Shown here piece by piece: positions 16,785 through 25,673 of a stretch of 40,080 nucleotides of DNA. The number at the start of each line of letters is the position of its first letter. The stretch's first letter is position 1. The DNA comes from Okeania sp. SIO3I5 (GTDB taxonomy: Bacteria; Cyanobacteriota; Cyanobacteriia; Cyanobacteriales; Microcoleaceae), in assembly GCF_010672085.1 (NCBI RefSeq), contig NZ_JAAHHT010000027.1:66858-106937 (forward strand), read 5' to 3'. The notes beneath the pieces are model-generated. The model saw nothing but the letters and a program-made list of their open reading frames with translations. It was not told the origin of the DNA and did no database searches. The position numbers were made by a program, and so were the translations under genes.

Positions 16785-16880
16785 GTAATTAGTAATAAGT
16801 AATAAGTAATGAGTAATGAGTTATGAGTAATGAGTAATTAGTTATGAGTTATGAGTTATGAGTAATTAGTAATGAGTAAA
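16785..16880. repeat. AGTAATG-type heptamer tandem repeat between znuB and znuC
   Basis: About thirteen degenerate copies of a 7-bp unit (AGTAATG, AGTTATG, AGTAATT) run through 16785-16880. The same unit appears at 22035-22237 as its complement (ACTCATT) and at 39952-39990. Heptameric short tandem repeats are characteristic of filamentous cyanobacteria. The rest of 16881-17132 shows no gene. Confidence 0.85.
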
Positions 16881-17132
16881 AATTAGAGATTTGATTAATC
16901 AAACTCACTGAATTCAGAATTGAGAATTGAGAATTCATAATTCCAGATTTGATCTGCTAAAAACTTTGACACTTCCCTACAGTTTCAGGCAATTATTTGA
17001 TATTTAAAGTTTGAAACTATTTGTGACATCCTTAAAGTGAATTGGTATCAGTTATAGAGATAAACGGCTATTTTTCCTGCAAGTAATATTCCCTATCCCT
17101 TGCCTCCAATCTAAATCACTACTTCTACAGAA

Positions 17133-17906
17133 TTACCCATTCTTTTTGGAAAGATGAAAATATCTAGTAAAACCTTTTCCATAAATCTTACTCAAATTAT
17201 CCTCATCCAAAGTAACACTAGGTTTACCATGACATAATAAACGACGATTTATACAAATAACCTGGTCACAATAACTACTAACCATATCTAAATCATGGGA
17301 AACCTGAAGAATAGAAAAGCCTTTTTCCTTCTGTAAATTTGCTAATAATTCTGCAAACTCTACTTCTCCAGTTGGGTCTATGCCAGCCATCACTTCATCT
17401 AATATTAATAACTGCCGAGGTTGCACTAAACAATATGCTAATAAAACCCGTTTTAACTCCCCTCCACTTAAACTTCCTATGGACTGTTTACGATGATTTT
17501 GTAAGTTAACTTGTAGCAAAGCTTTTTCTACAGACATAAGTTTTTCCGGTGACTTCATCAAACCTCGTTGAGGTAAACCCAAACTAACTAATTCAGCTAC
17601 AGTCAAAGGAAAACTCCGGTCAAAAAGTAACTTCTGAGGAATATAACCAATTTGATGCCAATATTTTCCTAAATCTTTTATTTGTCTACCAAGAATTTCT
17701 ATATAACCAAACTCATAAGAAATTAAACCTAAGATTGCTTGAATTAATGTACTTTTACCTGCGCCATTAGGTCCGATTATTGCCGTATTACTGCCAGGAA
17801 AAATTTTAAATGAGACAGATTCAACTGCTTGATATTTGCCTCTCACTACTGTCAGATTTTGTACATCAACTACTGGGAATTTTGTTTTTATTTCTACTAC
17901 TTTCAT
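17133..17906 (-). CDS. znuC: zinc/manganese ABC transporter ATP-binding protein (ZnuC-type)
   Basis: 258 residues from the chosen start MKVVEIKTKF. It is the ATPase that powers metal import through the neighbouring ZnuB-like permease. Walker A is GPNGAGKST (45-53), the Q-loop is GYIPQK (about 87-92), the signature is LSGGE (146-150), Walker B is LLILDE (166-171), and the switch His is in VSHDLD (about H204). The C-terminal INRRLLCHG is typical of this subfamily. The frame extends 44 codons further upstream to 18038, but that part (MLGYFIIFNSL...) is not family-like. The ATG at 17906 has a GGAGA motif about ten bases upstream and fits normal ZnuC length. Confidence 0.93.
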   Translation of the reverse strand: MKVVEIKTKFPVVDVQNLTVVRGKYQAVESVSFKIFPGSNTAIIGPNGAGKSTLIQAILGLISYEFGYIEILGRQIKDLGKYWHQIGYIPQKLLFDRSFPLTVAELVSLGLPQRGLMKSPEKLMSVEKALLQVNLQNHRKQSIGSLSGGELKRVLLAYCLVQPRQLLILDEVMAGIDPTGEVEFAELLANLQKEKGFSILQVSHDLDMVSSYCDQVICINRRLLCHGKPSVTLDEDNLSKIYGKGFTRYFHLSKKNG

Positions 17907-18168
17907 TGGGAAACTTTCTCCATACTTTTTCAATGATTTATCATCGTAGTTAAATAATGTTATTGGTCTATTCATTAATGGATAATTACCTTTGGTTAAA
18001 ACCGTGAGGGAATTGAATATAATAAAATATCCTAGCACTTTTCTATTTAATTATTTGGTAAAGCACTGTTGATCGGATCTAATGTTTGGAATTATCATTG
18101 AATATCTGTGGCAATTTGTTGATTGATACTAAGATTATGCGCTCCTGGAAGCAGCACATAATATGAAT

Positions 18169-19110
18169 TTACTGACAAATTTCCTCTAAAGTTTTTAAAT
18201 TATTTTTCATCGCAGTAAAATAATGTTCTGGGTCTAACAAACCGCTTTCAATTGGATCTAATTTTTTAATTGGTAATCCAATATCTTTAGCAATTTGCTG
18301 CATTCGACTATCATTAAATCCTATTTCTGCAAGTAAACCTTTGACTTGATATTCTTTAGTTGCATTTATTACTCTTTGAATATCTCTAGGCGTAATATTG
18401 TCTTGTGGCAATTCTACTACTGCTGTTTGTTGTAAATTATAGCGTTTTGCCAGATAGGGATATGCATCGTGAAAAGCAATAAATTTACATCCTTTGAAGG
18501 GAGCTAAACGAGTTTGAAATTCTTGATCAAGTTGCTGTAATTTTTGCAGATAAATATTAGCATTTGTCTGATAAGTAGTTGCATTATTCGGGTTAGCTTT
18601 AATTAAACCATCGCGAATATTCTTGACTTGTTGTTGTGCTAAAACTGGGTCTAACCAAACATGAGGGTTTCCCTCTTCGTGACTGTGGTCGTGATCATGG
18701 TCGTGATCATGATCGTGATGCTCATCCTTGTCTTCTTCTATCGGTTTAATATTTTGACTAGCATCAATTTCTTGTAGCTGAGAGTTACCAGTAGCATCGA
18801 CTAATTTCTCTAAAAATTCTTCTAACCCCAACCCATTTTTGACTAATACATCTGCTTCTGCAATAGTACGAGCATTTTCCGGTGTTGCCTGATATTCGTG
18901 GGGATCTGTTCCCGCAGGAACTAGGATTTCTACTTCTCCAGTTTCTCCCGTGACTCCTTTCGTAAACATATATACTGGCAAGATAGTTGCAACTATCTTA
19001 GTTCCATCTCTATTTTGAGCTATGCTGCTAATATTTCCTAGGGAAGCAGTTGTAATAAGTGCTACTACTGCTAATAATGAACTACCGATCCATTGAAATT
19101 TTCTGAACAT
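18169..19110 (-). CDS. znuA: zinc ABC transporter substrate-binding protein (ZnuA-type)
   Basis: A 313-residue exported metal-binding protein of the cluster-9 family. The N-terminal signal (hydrophobic residues 9-30) leads to a mature domain with the metal ligands H71 (TDPHEYQ), H150 (NPHVWLDP) and H214 (AFHDAYPYL), with an acidic fourth ligand near E262. A His/Asp-rich loop at 131-144 (alternating DH) and a Glu-rich border mark a zinc- rather than manganese-specific protein and may sense or buffer zinc. The gene is the first of the leftward cluster znuA-znuC-znuB. A palindromic Zur-type operator lies 21 bp upstream of the ATG, which predicts derepression under zinc shortage. Confidence 0.95.
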   Translation of the reverse strand: MFRKFQWIGSSLLAVVALITTASLGNISSIAQNRDGTKIVATILPVYMFTKGVTGETGEVEILVPAGTDPHEYQATPENARTIAEADVLVKNGLGLEEFLEKLVDATGNSQLQEIDASQNIKPIEEDKDEHHDHDHDHDHDHSHEEGNPHVWLDPVLAQQQVKNIRDGLIKANPNNATTYQTNANIYLQKLQQLDQEFQTRLAPFKGCKFIAFHDAYPYLAKRYNLQQTAVVELPQDNITPRDIQRVINATKEYQVKGLLAEIGFNDSRMQQIAKDIGLPIKKLDPIESGLLDPEHYFTAMKNNLKTLEEICQ

Positions 19111-19130
19111 TCGTTTTGATCTATATTTTG

Positions 19131-19147
19131 AGAATGATTATCATTCT
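19131..19147. promoter_or_regulatory. Zur/Fur-type operator upstream of znuA
   Basis: AGAATGATTATCATTCT is a perfect 8+1+8 palindrome centred at 19139, 21 bases upstream of the znuA start. It has the AATGATnATCATT core of Fur-family (Zur) operators. Its position next to a zinc importer makes Zur repression the natural reading. Confidence 0.85.
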
Positions 19148-19189
19148 AATACAATTTTGATAAATGTTTGCTACAAATATCTAGGGAAT

Positions 19190-19847
19190 TTTGAGGAGTC
19201 AAGAGTCACAATTAAATAGTCAGCAGTCAGGACTAGGAGTCAGGAGTCAGGAGAAATGGCTTCAACACCATTTTTTAGTCGAAAATTATCTTTTTTATCA
19301 AAGCGGTATCTCCTCTAAAATCTTTTTCTCCCCATTACTATTCGTAACATTCTTTTTTCAAATTTGTACAATATAAACCACAACAAAAAAAGCCCTAGAA
19401 GAGTTGTTTTGACGATGTAACCTTGATTTTTTCCCTGGAGCTTTATAAAATGAAAATATGGAGGAGTTAAGGAAATTTTTATAGGAGAGGCGATCGCTTT
19501 TCACTTCTCAGATTTTCCTAGTCTTATTTCTGTTCAATTTAGAAGTATCTACAAAAATCTTTTTTGTGTTGAATAAAAAGTCTAGTACAGTGGCGAGCTA
19601 CCCCTAATATCAAATTCGGTTGAATAGTTGCATGCAACGTCCGTAGGGGAGATTGAATACTGAAAATTATAGAATTATCAACATATACTGTATCACCGGA
19701 TTCTATATTATAACATAATACTATCAGAGTTTTTTTGCAGATGCAACCTTGATTTTCTTTCCGGCGCCAGTTTTTTTTGCGGGAGCTTCAGAGAATGACA
19801 ATATAGAGGGGATTGGCGATCGCTTTTAACCAAATAATATTTAGGTC
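19190..19847. repeat. repeat-bearing spacer between znuA and the L,D-transpeptidase gene
   Basis: 19215-19255 holds GTCAGGA-type tandem units. Two diverged copies of one block flank the middle: ATGTAACCTTGATTTT ... GGCGATCGCTTTT (about 19416-19502) and ATGCAACCTTGATTTT ... GGCGATCGCTTTT (about 19740-19828). Between them lies a TIR element (TAATATCAAATTCGGTTGAAT at 19605, CACCGGATTCTATATTA near 19694-19710) of the TATCATGTCCG family. I see no gene. Confidence 0.55.
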
Positions 19848-20480
19848 TCATTCGTGTACTACCACAGGCGTTCCCACGGATGCCCAGTCAAATAACCATT
19901 TCGCGTGATCGACTGCTACATTTGTGCAACCATGACTAACTGGAGTGCCGAACATATTATGCCAATAAGCACCATGAATTGCCATTCCTCCATCGTAATA
20001 CATAGTATAAGGAACGTCGGGTACGTCGTAACCTGGTCCCCTCATTCTGGCGGTGCGATATTTTGTTTGTACTCTAAAAGTGCCTAAGCGTGTAGGAGTT
20101 GATGCTTTGCCGGTGGAGACTATGACTGCATAAACCGCTTTATTTCCTTCCCAAGCAATTAATCTTTGAGTAGATAAATCTATTGAAATCCAACGTTCAT
20201 CTGATTGTTGCAACTCTAACATTCTTGTGGCAATTACATTTTCCCATCGACTAGCTTTAGCTGGTATTGACGAAGAGAAAAAGGTTGTAATAGTTAGTGC
20301 TGCACTGGCGAATATTTTAACTATTTGATATGACTTTTTAGAACTATAAGACCTAGAGAAACCAATCAATAAACTGTTTTTTTGACCCTGATTATTGTCT
20401 TTAAAATCAGGAATTTTAGTCAAGAAACTTGGTTTATGTGTCAGTATTGAAATTAGTAAGTTTTTCATTAAGCTTTTCAT
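19848..20480 (-). CDS. L,D-transpeptidase (YkuD domain), exported
   Basis: A 210-residue YkuD-domain enzyme. The family cross-links peptidoglycan stems (3-3 links) or attaches proteins to them outside the cytoplasmic membrane. A hydrophobic span at 54-74 ([19 protein letters not shown]) after a long basic N-terminus acts as signal or anchor. The catalytic block is complete: AIHG with H169, then SHGCTNV with S182, H183, G184 and the nucleophile C185. The ATG at 20480 (MKSLMKNLL) is chosen over an upstream TTG, because GAGAGG lies about eight bases before it. The enzyme domain starts near [15 protein letters not shown] (about 97). The gene appears monocistronic. Confidence 0.94.
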   Translation of the reverse strand: MKSLMKNLLISILTHKPSFLTKIPDFKDNNQGQKNSLLIGFSRSYSSKKSYQIVKIFASAALTITTFFSSSIPAKASRWENVIATRMLELQQSDERWISIDLSTQRLIAWEGNKAVYAVIVSTGKASTPTRLGTFRVQTKYRTARMRGPGYDVPDVPYTMYYDGGMAIHGAYWHNMFGTPVSHGCTNVAVDHAKWLFDWASVGTPVVVHE

Positions 20481-20589
20481 ATTTATACCTCTCTTCAATA
20501 ATAAAATTATGGTCTGTTTTTAATTGATAGCACTATAAAAAAGTGTTAGGACATTAATAAAATTAAAATCAATTATTTCCCACTGCTCC

Positions 20590-21249
20590 CTACTCCCTAC
20601 TCCCTACTCCCTCATTTTCTGAAAATTGTTTAACAAGAGCTTGAGCTTGTTGAGCGATCGCTTCCCAATCTTCAGCTATTATTAATTTTTCAGGAAATAG
20701 TTTCCCTGATAAACCTACAGCAATTGCACCTGCTTTAATAAATTCTTGAGCATTTTCTAAAGTTACTCCGCCAGTAGGAATCAAGGGAATTTCTCCTAAA
20801 GGCCTTTGCAAACTTTTAATATAATTTGTACCTCCAACTGCCGAAATTGGGTAGATTTTAACACAACTAGCTCCTGCTTGCCAAGCAGTAACTATTTCTG
20901 TGGGAGAAAGAGCGCCGGGAATTATGGGCACACCTGCTATTTTTGCTGTTTGAATCATAACAGGATTAGTATGTGGGGTAAAGACAAATTGGCAACCAAT
21001 TTTAAGTGCTTTTTGTAACTCTTCTAGGGTTAATAATGTACCTGTACCAATGGTACAAGTTGGTAATTCGGAGCGGAGTAAAGTAATTAATTCTGTTGCT
21101 TGATGAGTATTCCAAGTAATTTCTATGATCCGGATACCTCCAGCAGCAACAGCTTTTGCCATTTGCCGAGCAAGTTCCATTTTTGAGGTGCGGATAACAG
21201 CAATTACTCGATTTTTGCGTAATGTTTCTAACCAGTTTTCTTGAATCAT
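20590..21249 (-). CDS. eda: KDPG/KHG aldolase-family protein
   Basis: A 219-residue class I aldolase of the Eda family, which cleaves 2-keto-3-deoxy-6-phosphogluconate to pyruvate and glyceraldehyde-3-phosphate in the Entner-Doudoroff pathway. The TIM-barrel signatures are IAVIRT near the N-terminus, IIEITWNT with Glu43, GTGTLLT (68-74), FTPHTNP (90-96), PGALSPTEI, and SCVKIYP with the Schiff-base Lys131. IPTGGV forms the phosphate-binding loop. Where the bacterial enzymes carry EVTLRT, this protein has EITWNT, so the substrate-contacting Arg is replaced by Asn and the physiological substrate may differ. The last residues (EGVGSRE) are encoded by a CTCCCTA tandem repeat that has run into the stop. 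No pathway neighbours are present. Confidence 0.9.
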   Translation of the reverse strand: MIQENWLETLRKNRVIAVIRTSKMELARQMAKAVAAGGIRIIEITWNTHQATELITLLRSELPTCTIGTGTLLTLEELQKALKIGCQFVFTPHTNPVMIQTAKIAGVPIIPGALSPTEIVTAWQAGASCVKIYPISAVGGTNYIKSLQRPLGEIPLIPTGGVTLENAQEFIKAGAIAVGLSGKLFPEKLIIAEDWEAIAQQAQALVKQFSENEGVGSRE

Positions 21250-21285
21250 AAAGTAAGAAGGCAGAATTCAATAATTAATAATTAA

Positions 21286-21449
21286 TATAGCAATTCCCAA
21301 GAAGCGTGAGGTACAAAATTCCTTGGTTTTAGGGAACAGGGAACAGGGAACAGGGAACAGGAAACAGGGAACAGGGAATAGGGAATAGGGAATAGGGAAT
21401 AGGAAAAAATTAAGATAGGTGTACCTCACGATTGCTGAGAAATGCTATA
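21286..21449. repeat. palindromic dispersed element, GAGGTACA family, copy C
   Basis: The left end ATAGCAATTCCCAAGAAGCGTGAGGTACA and right end TGTACCTCACG plus ATTGCTGAGAAATGCTAT are near-complementary. The interior is a GGGAACA/GGGAATA heptamer run. The arms are among the best preserved of this family in the window. Confidence 0.8.
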
Positions 21450-21470
21450 ATTAATAATTAATAATTAATA

Positions 21471-22313
21471 ATTACCTCTTCTTTTTAAGAAGAGGATTGG
21501 TTAAAAGGAATTTTTTTCTTTTCTCCTTGAAAGGAGAGGATTTCAACCTTTATTTTTCGGGAATAAGGAAAATATACAGCATATTCTAGGTTAATGTAGT
21601 TCAACTGAGAGAATGAATATTTTTTCCCTGTTCCCTACTGCCTAATATCATGTCCGCTTGAATACTTATTGTATAGTTGGGGGTGGGGAGATGGGGAGAT
21701 GGGGAGATGGGGAGATGGAGGGATGGGGAGATGGAGGGATGGGGAGATGGGGAGATGGGGAGATGGGGAAATTGAAGTAATTATAGAGTTATAAACATAT
21801 ATTATACAACCGGATTCTATAGAACCCATTTGGTATTTATTTAATAAGTTATATTATGTCCGGATAAGAGCGTGATAAAAAAATTTGCTCCTCTTCCCTC
21901 CTGATATAAAATCCGGTTATACAGTAATCGCATTCAAAAATCCTCAACTAAAATATGTGTTTGCTAGAAGCACGAATTTAAAAATTTATGCATTTTCATT
22001 TCCTTTCTTACTCCTAACTCCTAACTCCTACCTTCTTACTCATTACTCATTACTCATTAGTCATTAGTCATTAGTCATTAGTCATTACTCATTACTCATT
22101 ACTCATTAGTCATTACTCATTAGTCATTAGTCATTACTCATTACTCATTACTCATTACTCATTACTCATTACTCATTAGTCATTACTCATTACTCATTAC
22201 TCATTACTCATTACTCATTACTCATTACTCATTACTCCAGTCTCGAGTCTCGAGTCTCGAGTCTCCTGACTCCTCCCTAATTATTTATAACTGTTCAACC
22301 GGACATGATATTA
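21471..22313. repeat. dense repeat block: hairpins, GGGGAGAT run, TIR elements and ACTCATT heptamers
   Basis: 21471-21556 repeats the CCTCTTC-TTTTT-AAGAAGAGG hairpin block also seen near 3130 and 25150. 21643-21823 is a TIR element (TAATATCATGTCCGCTTGAAT and ATTATACAACCGGATTCTATA) holding a GGGGAGAT octamer run. A second set of ends lies at 21853 (ATTATGTCCGG) and 22295-22313 (CAACCGGACATGATATTA), enclosing about 29 ACTCATT/AGTCATT heptamers (22035-22237) and a GTCTCGA run. The short open frames here are repeat artefacts. Confidence 0.8.
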
Positions 22314-22439
22314 CAAGTCCAATACCCATCTGGGTTTGATGATTCTGGCAGTCATTTTTCATAATTTTTCGGTCTCCTGAACCCTTATAGTTGTTAGACT
22401 CCTTAAAACCGCTTTCCTGAAAGCTTTATATTTCAAGAA

Positions 22440-22957
22440 AAGAGGGAGTAGGGTAGGGACGTTGCTTGAGCATTAATGCGTTTTCCTTACGGAATGCTGC
22501 GCAAACATGTCGCGTAGCGTTAGCGGAGCGAAAGCGTCAGCAAAACGTCCGTACGGGAGCGCTTGTGTAGACATTGCTCATTCATTGTCTGAGCTAGAAT
22601 ATTTATAACCCTACATTTTTTGAGTCCTGTACGGACTACGCTCCCCATACCTCCCACACCTCCCACACCTCCCACACCTCCCACACTTCCCACACTTCCC
22701 AATCATAGATCCCTTCAGGAGTTCTATATCAAGCGGACATGATATTACTTCAGCTAATTTTATGTAGTGAAACGCAACCAGATAGAATATCAGTGACAAA
22801 TATCACCAACAAACAGAAACCAACTCACATCGAACTTATGACATCAATTATAAATTAAGTCGATAATAATCATTAACTAATTATTATTAAAATCACCCTA
22901 TCTAATTAGAAAAACTATAATAATAATAAAAGTGTTAGTCCTTAGTTAATAATTAAC
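22440..22957. repeat. repeat-rich spacer before the small conserved gene
   Basis: The spacer contains a palindromic GC-rich cassette (GCGTAGCGTTAGCGGAGCG, about 22512-22530, flanked by GGGACG and ACGTCC) and a nonamer run CCACACCTC about seven times (22647-22700). A fragment of the TATCATGTCCG family lies near 22729-22748. No gene is supported. Confidence 0.6.
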
Positions 22958-23161
22958 ATGAGATTACTCAATATATCACCAGCAGAAAGTCTACTTGAGG
23001 AAATATTTATTCAAGTGATGTCCTCAAATGTTATTACTATCAATGAACGTAAACAGATTCAGAGTGTATTATCCGGTGGCGATCTGGGTGATGATGAATC
23101 TGCTATTATTAATAGGTTGGTTTATCGTATTCGCCGTGGATGGGTAAAACTTGTTGAATGA
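22958..23161 (+). CDS. small conserved cyanobacterial protein, unknown function
   Basis: 67 residues starting MRLLNISPAESLLEEIF. The layout (a helix with an acidic stretch, a T/N-E-R-K-Q-I central motif, a short GDLGDDE loop, then INRLVYRIRRGWVKLVE) resembles a family of small cyanobacterial proteins ending RLL-x-VRRG. I recall members only as hypothetical. It is not membrane-bound and has no cysteines. Coding looks genuine because the frame is compact and the composition differs from the repeats around it. No Shine-Dalgarno is obvious. The downstream spacer (23165-23560) holds GGGAACA and AATAGGC tandem tracts only. Confidence 0.7.
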   Translation: MRLLNISPAESLLEEIFIQVMSSNVITINERKQIQSVLSGGDLGDDESAIINRLVYRIRRGWVKLVE

Positions 23162-23560
23162 AATTTACCTACTTATGTACTCTGCTAAGTGCCATTTCAG
23201 TTATAGCGCGTAGTGCTAGGGAAGAGGGAACAGGGGACAGGGAAAAGGAGACTATTAAAGGGTTTTTCTTATAGGGAAATGCTCCGCAAACAGGATTTAT
23301 AAATGTTCTAACCTTTGCTTCGACTGCTATATCAGTTATCAGCACCTCTTTTTGCCTGAAGGAGGAGACAGATAAGCTTAATTTCTTGGTCAAATCAATA
23401 ATAGACTTTTTGCAGAAGTCAGGGAATAGGGAATAGGCAATAGGCAATAGGGGGTAAAAATTGTTTATTTCATGTCTTAAATTGATGTAATTAAAAATTT
23501 TGCAAGAGGTCTAATAAACAATTACAATATTCAGAGAAAATCCTGAATATACCAAGAACT

Positions 23561-24580
23561 ATGGCATCAGCAGTTTTAATAGAAAATCTTCAAAAAAGTT
23601 ATGGTTCATCTGTAGCAGTTAAGGACGTTTCCTTTAAGATAGAACCTGGAGAAATATTTGGTTTACTTGGCCCTAATGGCGCTGGCAAGACAACTACCCT
23701 ACGCGCTCTATGTACCCTAATTACACCAGATGCTGGACGTTTAGAAGTATCTAATATTTCAGTGGTTGACCAACCAAGAATGGCCAGACAACGCCTGGGG
23801 TATGTTGCTCAAGAAGTGGCCTTAGACAAGGTATTAACAGGCCGAGAACTACTGCAACTCCAGGGTGCAATATATCATATCCCTGGCAAACTGGCCAAAG
23901 AAAGAATCAATAAAGTAATTAGTCTCCTAGGTATAGAAGATTGGGCGGATAAAAAAACAGGTACTTACTCTGGTGGTATCCGTAAACGTCTCGACTTAGC
24001 TGCAGGTTTGCTACATAAACCAGATGTTTTGGTTTTGGATGAACCCACAGTTGGTTTAGATATTGATAGTCGGGTAGCAGTATGGGATTTTTTGCGTCAG
24101 TTGCGAGACTCAGGTACAACAGTTTTGATTACCAGTCACTATCTTGAAGAAGTTGATGCTTTAGCAAACCGGGTAGCTATTATTGACAAAGGTGTGGTCA
24201 TAGCAACTGGTACTCCTTCTGAACTTAAAGATAGGGTAGGAGGCGATCGCATTACTCTGCGGATTAGAGAATTTTCCCCTACTGAAGAAGCAGAAACAGC
24301 AAAAACATTACTTGAACCTCTACCAATAGTTCAAGAAGTGATTATTAATGCTGCTCAGGGCAATTCCTTAAATTTAGTTGTCACGCCCCAGAGTGATGCT
24401 TTAATCAGAATTCAACAATCATTACAAGCAGCAGGTTTACCGATTTTTGGTATTGCTCAAGCGCGACCAAGTTTAGATGATGTTTATTTAGCAGCAACAG
24501 GAAAAACTTTAATGGATGCAGAATTAGCTGCTGCCAATAGTCGAGACTTGAAAGCAGAGAAAAAACAGAGTATGCGGTAA
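23561..24580 (+). CDS. ABC transporter ATP-binding protein (DrrA-like export type)
   Basis: A 339-residue ATPase of the DrrA/CcmA-like export subfamily. It would power export of a lipid, drug-like or polysaccharide substrate together with an ABC-2 permease. Walker A is GPNGAGKTT (37-45), the Q-loop is LGYVAQE, the signature is YSGGIRKR, Walker B is LVLDEPTVGLD, and the switch His is in ITSHYLEE. The last 115 residues, from RITLRIREF on, form the subfamily's C-terminal domain and end with the PSLDDVYLAATG motif. Such genes normally sit before their permease. Here the next kilobase holds only repeats, with no permease frame, so the partner is lost, unlinked, or shared. Confidence 0.93.
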   Translation: MASAVLIENLQKSYGSSVAVKDVSFKIEPGEIFGLLGPNGAGKTTTLRALCTLITPDAGRLEVSNISVVDQPRMARQRLGYVAQEVALDKVLTGRELLQLQGAIYHIPGKLAKERINKVISLLGIEDWADKKTGTYSGGIRKRLDLAAGLLHKPDVLVLDEPTVGLDIDSRVAVWDFLRQLRDSGTTVLITSHYLEEVDALANRVAIIDKGVVIATGTPSELKDRVGGDRITLRIREFSPTEEAETAKTLLEPLPIVQEVIINAAQGNSLNLVVTPQSDALIRIQQSLQAAGLPIFGIAQARPSLDDVYLAATGKTLMDAELAAANSRDLKAEKKQSMR

Positions 24581-24743
24581 GCTTATGGGAATTATGCAGG
24601 AACTTTATTTGTAGTGGATTGTCTTACCTAAAAAATAAGGCGTTGGTGATTGGAGGTATGATTTCTTGTCCGGATCAGAGCGCAAACACAAAACTTTCTC
24701 CCTCTACTATTCTTTCTTTCCTCCTGACTCCTAAATAATTAAG

Positions 24744-24868
24744 ATTACAGCAATTTCGGAGGCGCGTGAGGTACAAAATTTTTGTAACACAAGCATCCTG
24801 CTTGTTACAGACTGGAAGTCTGAACTGCAAAGAACTGTACCCCACCATCCTCAAGCATTGCTGTAATA
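24744..24868. repeat. palindromic dispersed element, GAGGTACA family, copy D
   Basis: The ends ATTACAGCAATTTCGGAGG and CCTCAAGCATTGCTGTAAT are inverted repeats. Inside are GCGTGAGGTACAAAA and a small hairpin (ACAAGCATCCTGCTTGT), with ACTGGAAGTCTGAAC next to it. Non-coding. The remaining 24869-25094 shows nothing recognisable. Confidence 0.75.
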
Positions 24869-25094
24869 TCATACACGCGCTTCACCAACGCCGAAAATAA
24901 TTTCTCAAAATTTACGGATAAGCAATATTGACTAAGAAATAAGGTTAATAGCGTCCCAATTTAAAGGGTATCAATAAAAGGGTAGTCCGAATAAGGAGAA
25001 GGTATATCATAAATATTCGCAGTCACGGCATATTTCCTATTATAGCTTTACCGAAACAATTGAACAATTAAACAATTAAATAATTTTGGTTTAA

Positions 25095-25276
25095 AGTCTC
25101 CCCTTTCAAGGGGAAAAAAATAAATTTTTTCCTTCTTGGTCAATCCTCTCCCTAAAAGGGAGAGGTAATTATCCATTATCCATTATCCATTATCCATTAT
25201 TGAAAGCGCTTTTCAGATTGATGAACTACATATTCATAAGCAAAACCTAATAGGGACGTTCCATGGAACGTCCCTA
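25095..25276. repeat. inverted copy of the 3092-3202 block, then a palindrome shared with 8804
   Basis: 25095-25200 is the reverse complement of the block after the kinase gene, including CCTCTCCCTAAAAGGGAGAGG and the TATCCAT heptamers. 25251-25276 repeats the palindrome found after dapL (half-arm TAGGGACGTTCCA). The two lie about 22 kb apart from their partners. Confidence 0.8.
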
Positions 25277-25317
25277 CTGTGGTTTACTGAAATGAAAACC
25301 GCTGTAAGCTACAAGTC

Positions 25318-25504
25318 ATATCATGTCCGCTGGTATCGTTGGTGTAAACTCAAGGGTGAATTTTACCGGAAATGTAAGTTTTTTTTCTGGCTCTTAAGTA
25401 TTCCTGCCAGTTAAGTGTTCCCTCCTCCCTCCTCCCTGTTCCCTGTTCCCTGTTCCCTGTTCCCTACCTTTGCTATACAATACCGATGCTACCGGACATG
25501 ATAT
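25318..25504. mobile_element. 187-bp MITE-like element with 12-bp perfect TIRs (ATATCATGTCCG)
   Basis: ATATCATGTCCG (25318-25329) and CGGACATGATAT (25493-25504) are perfect inverted repeats. Partial similarity continues inward (TGGTATCG and CGATGCTACC). The interior holds a CCCTGTT heptamer run and no coding frame. Related ends occur at 19605-19710, 21643-21823, 22295-22313, 22729-22748 and 39993-40013. Confidence 0.8.
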
Positions 25505-25673
25505 CAAAACTATTGACGGCAAAGGATCTCAGTTTTATCAATTCCCTAACTCTGTTTTTGCAGTGCTATACTTATACTATTACTTCTTTTAGGATACTTT
25601 TTTTAGGACTGCCAAAAAAGAAAATTTGGGATTTTCTTGCTTCCTGCTGAAATGGCAGGTATTGATAACTGAT

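Noticed and set aside
17907-18038. 44-codon N-terminal extension of znuC
   Set aside because: The extension is not family-like, and the internal ATG at 17906 has a better ribosome-binding site and gives standard ZnuC length.
21002-21271. An 89-codon minus-strand frame overlapping the aldolase gene
   Set aside because: It is a frame-shifted shadow of the aldolase N-terminus with no recognisable motif.
22520-22799. Gly/Val-rich minus-strand frames
   Set aside because: They come from translation of the CCACACCTC nonamer run.
25513-25578. TTGACG and two TATACT boxes upstream of the giant gene as a promoter
   Set aside because: The distance between TTGACG (25513) and TATACT (25567 or 25573) is far too long for one sigma-70-type promoter. 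The -10 boxes may be real, but no matching -35 is seen.
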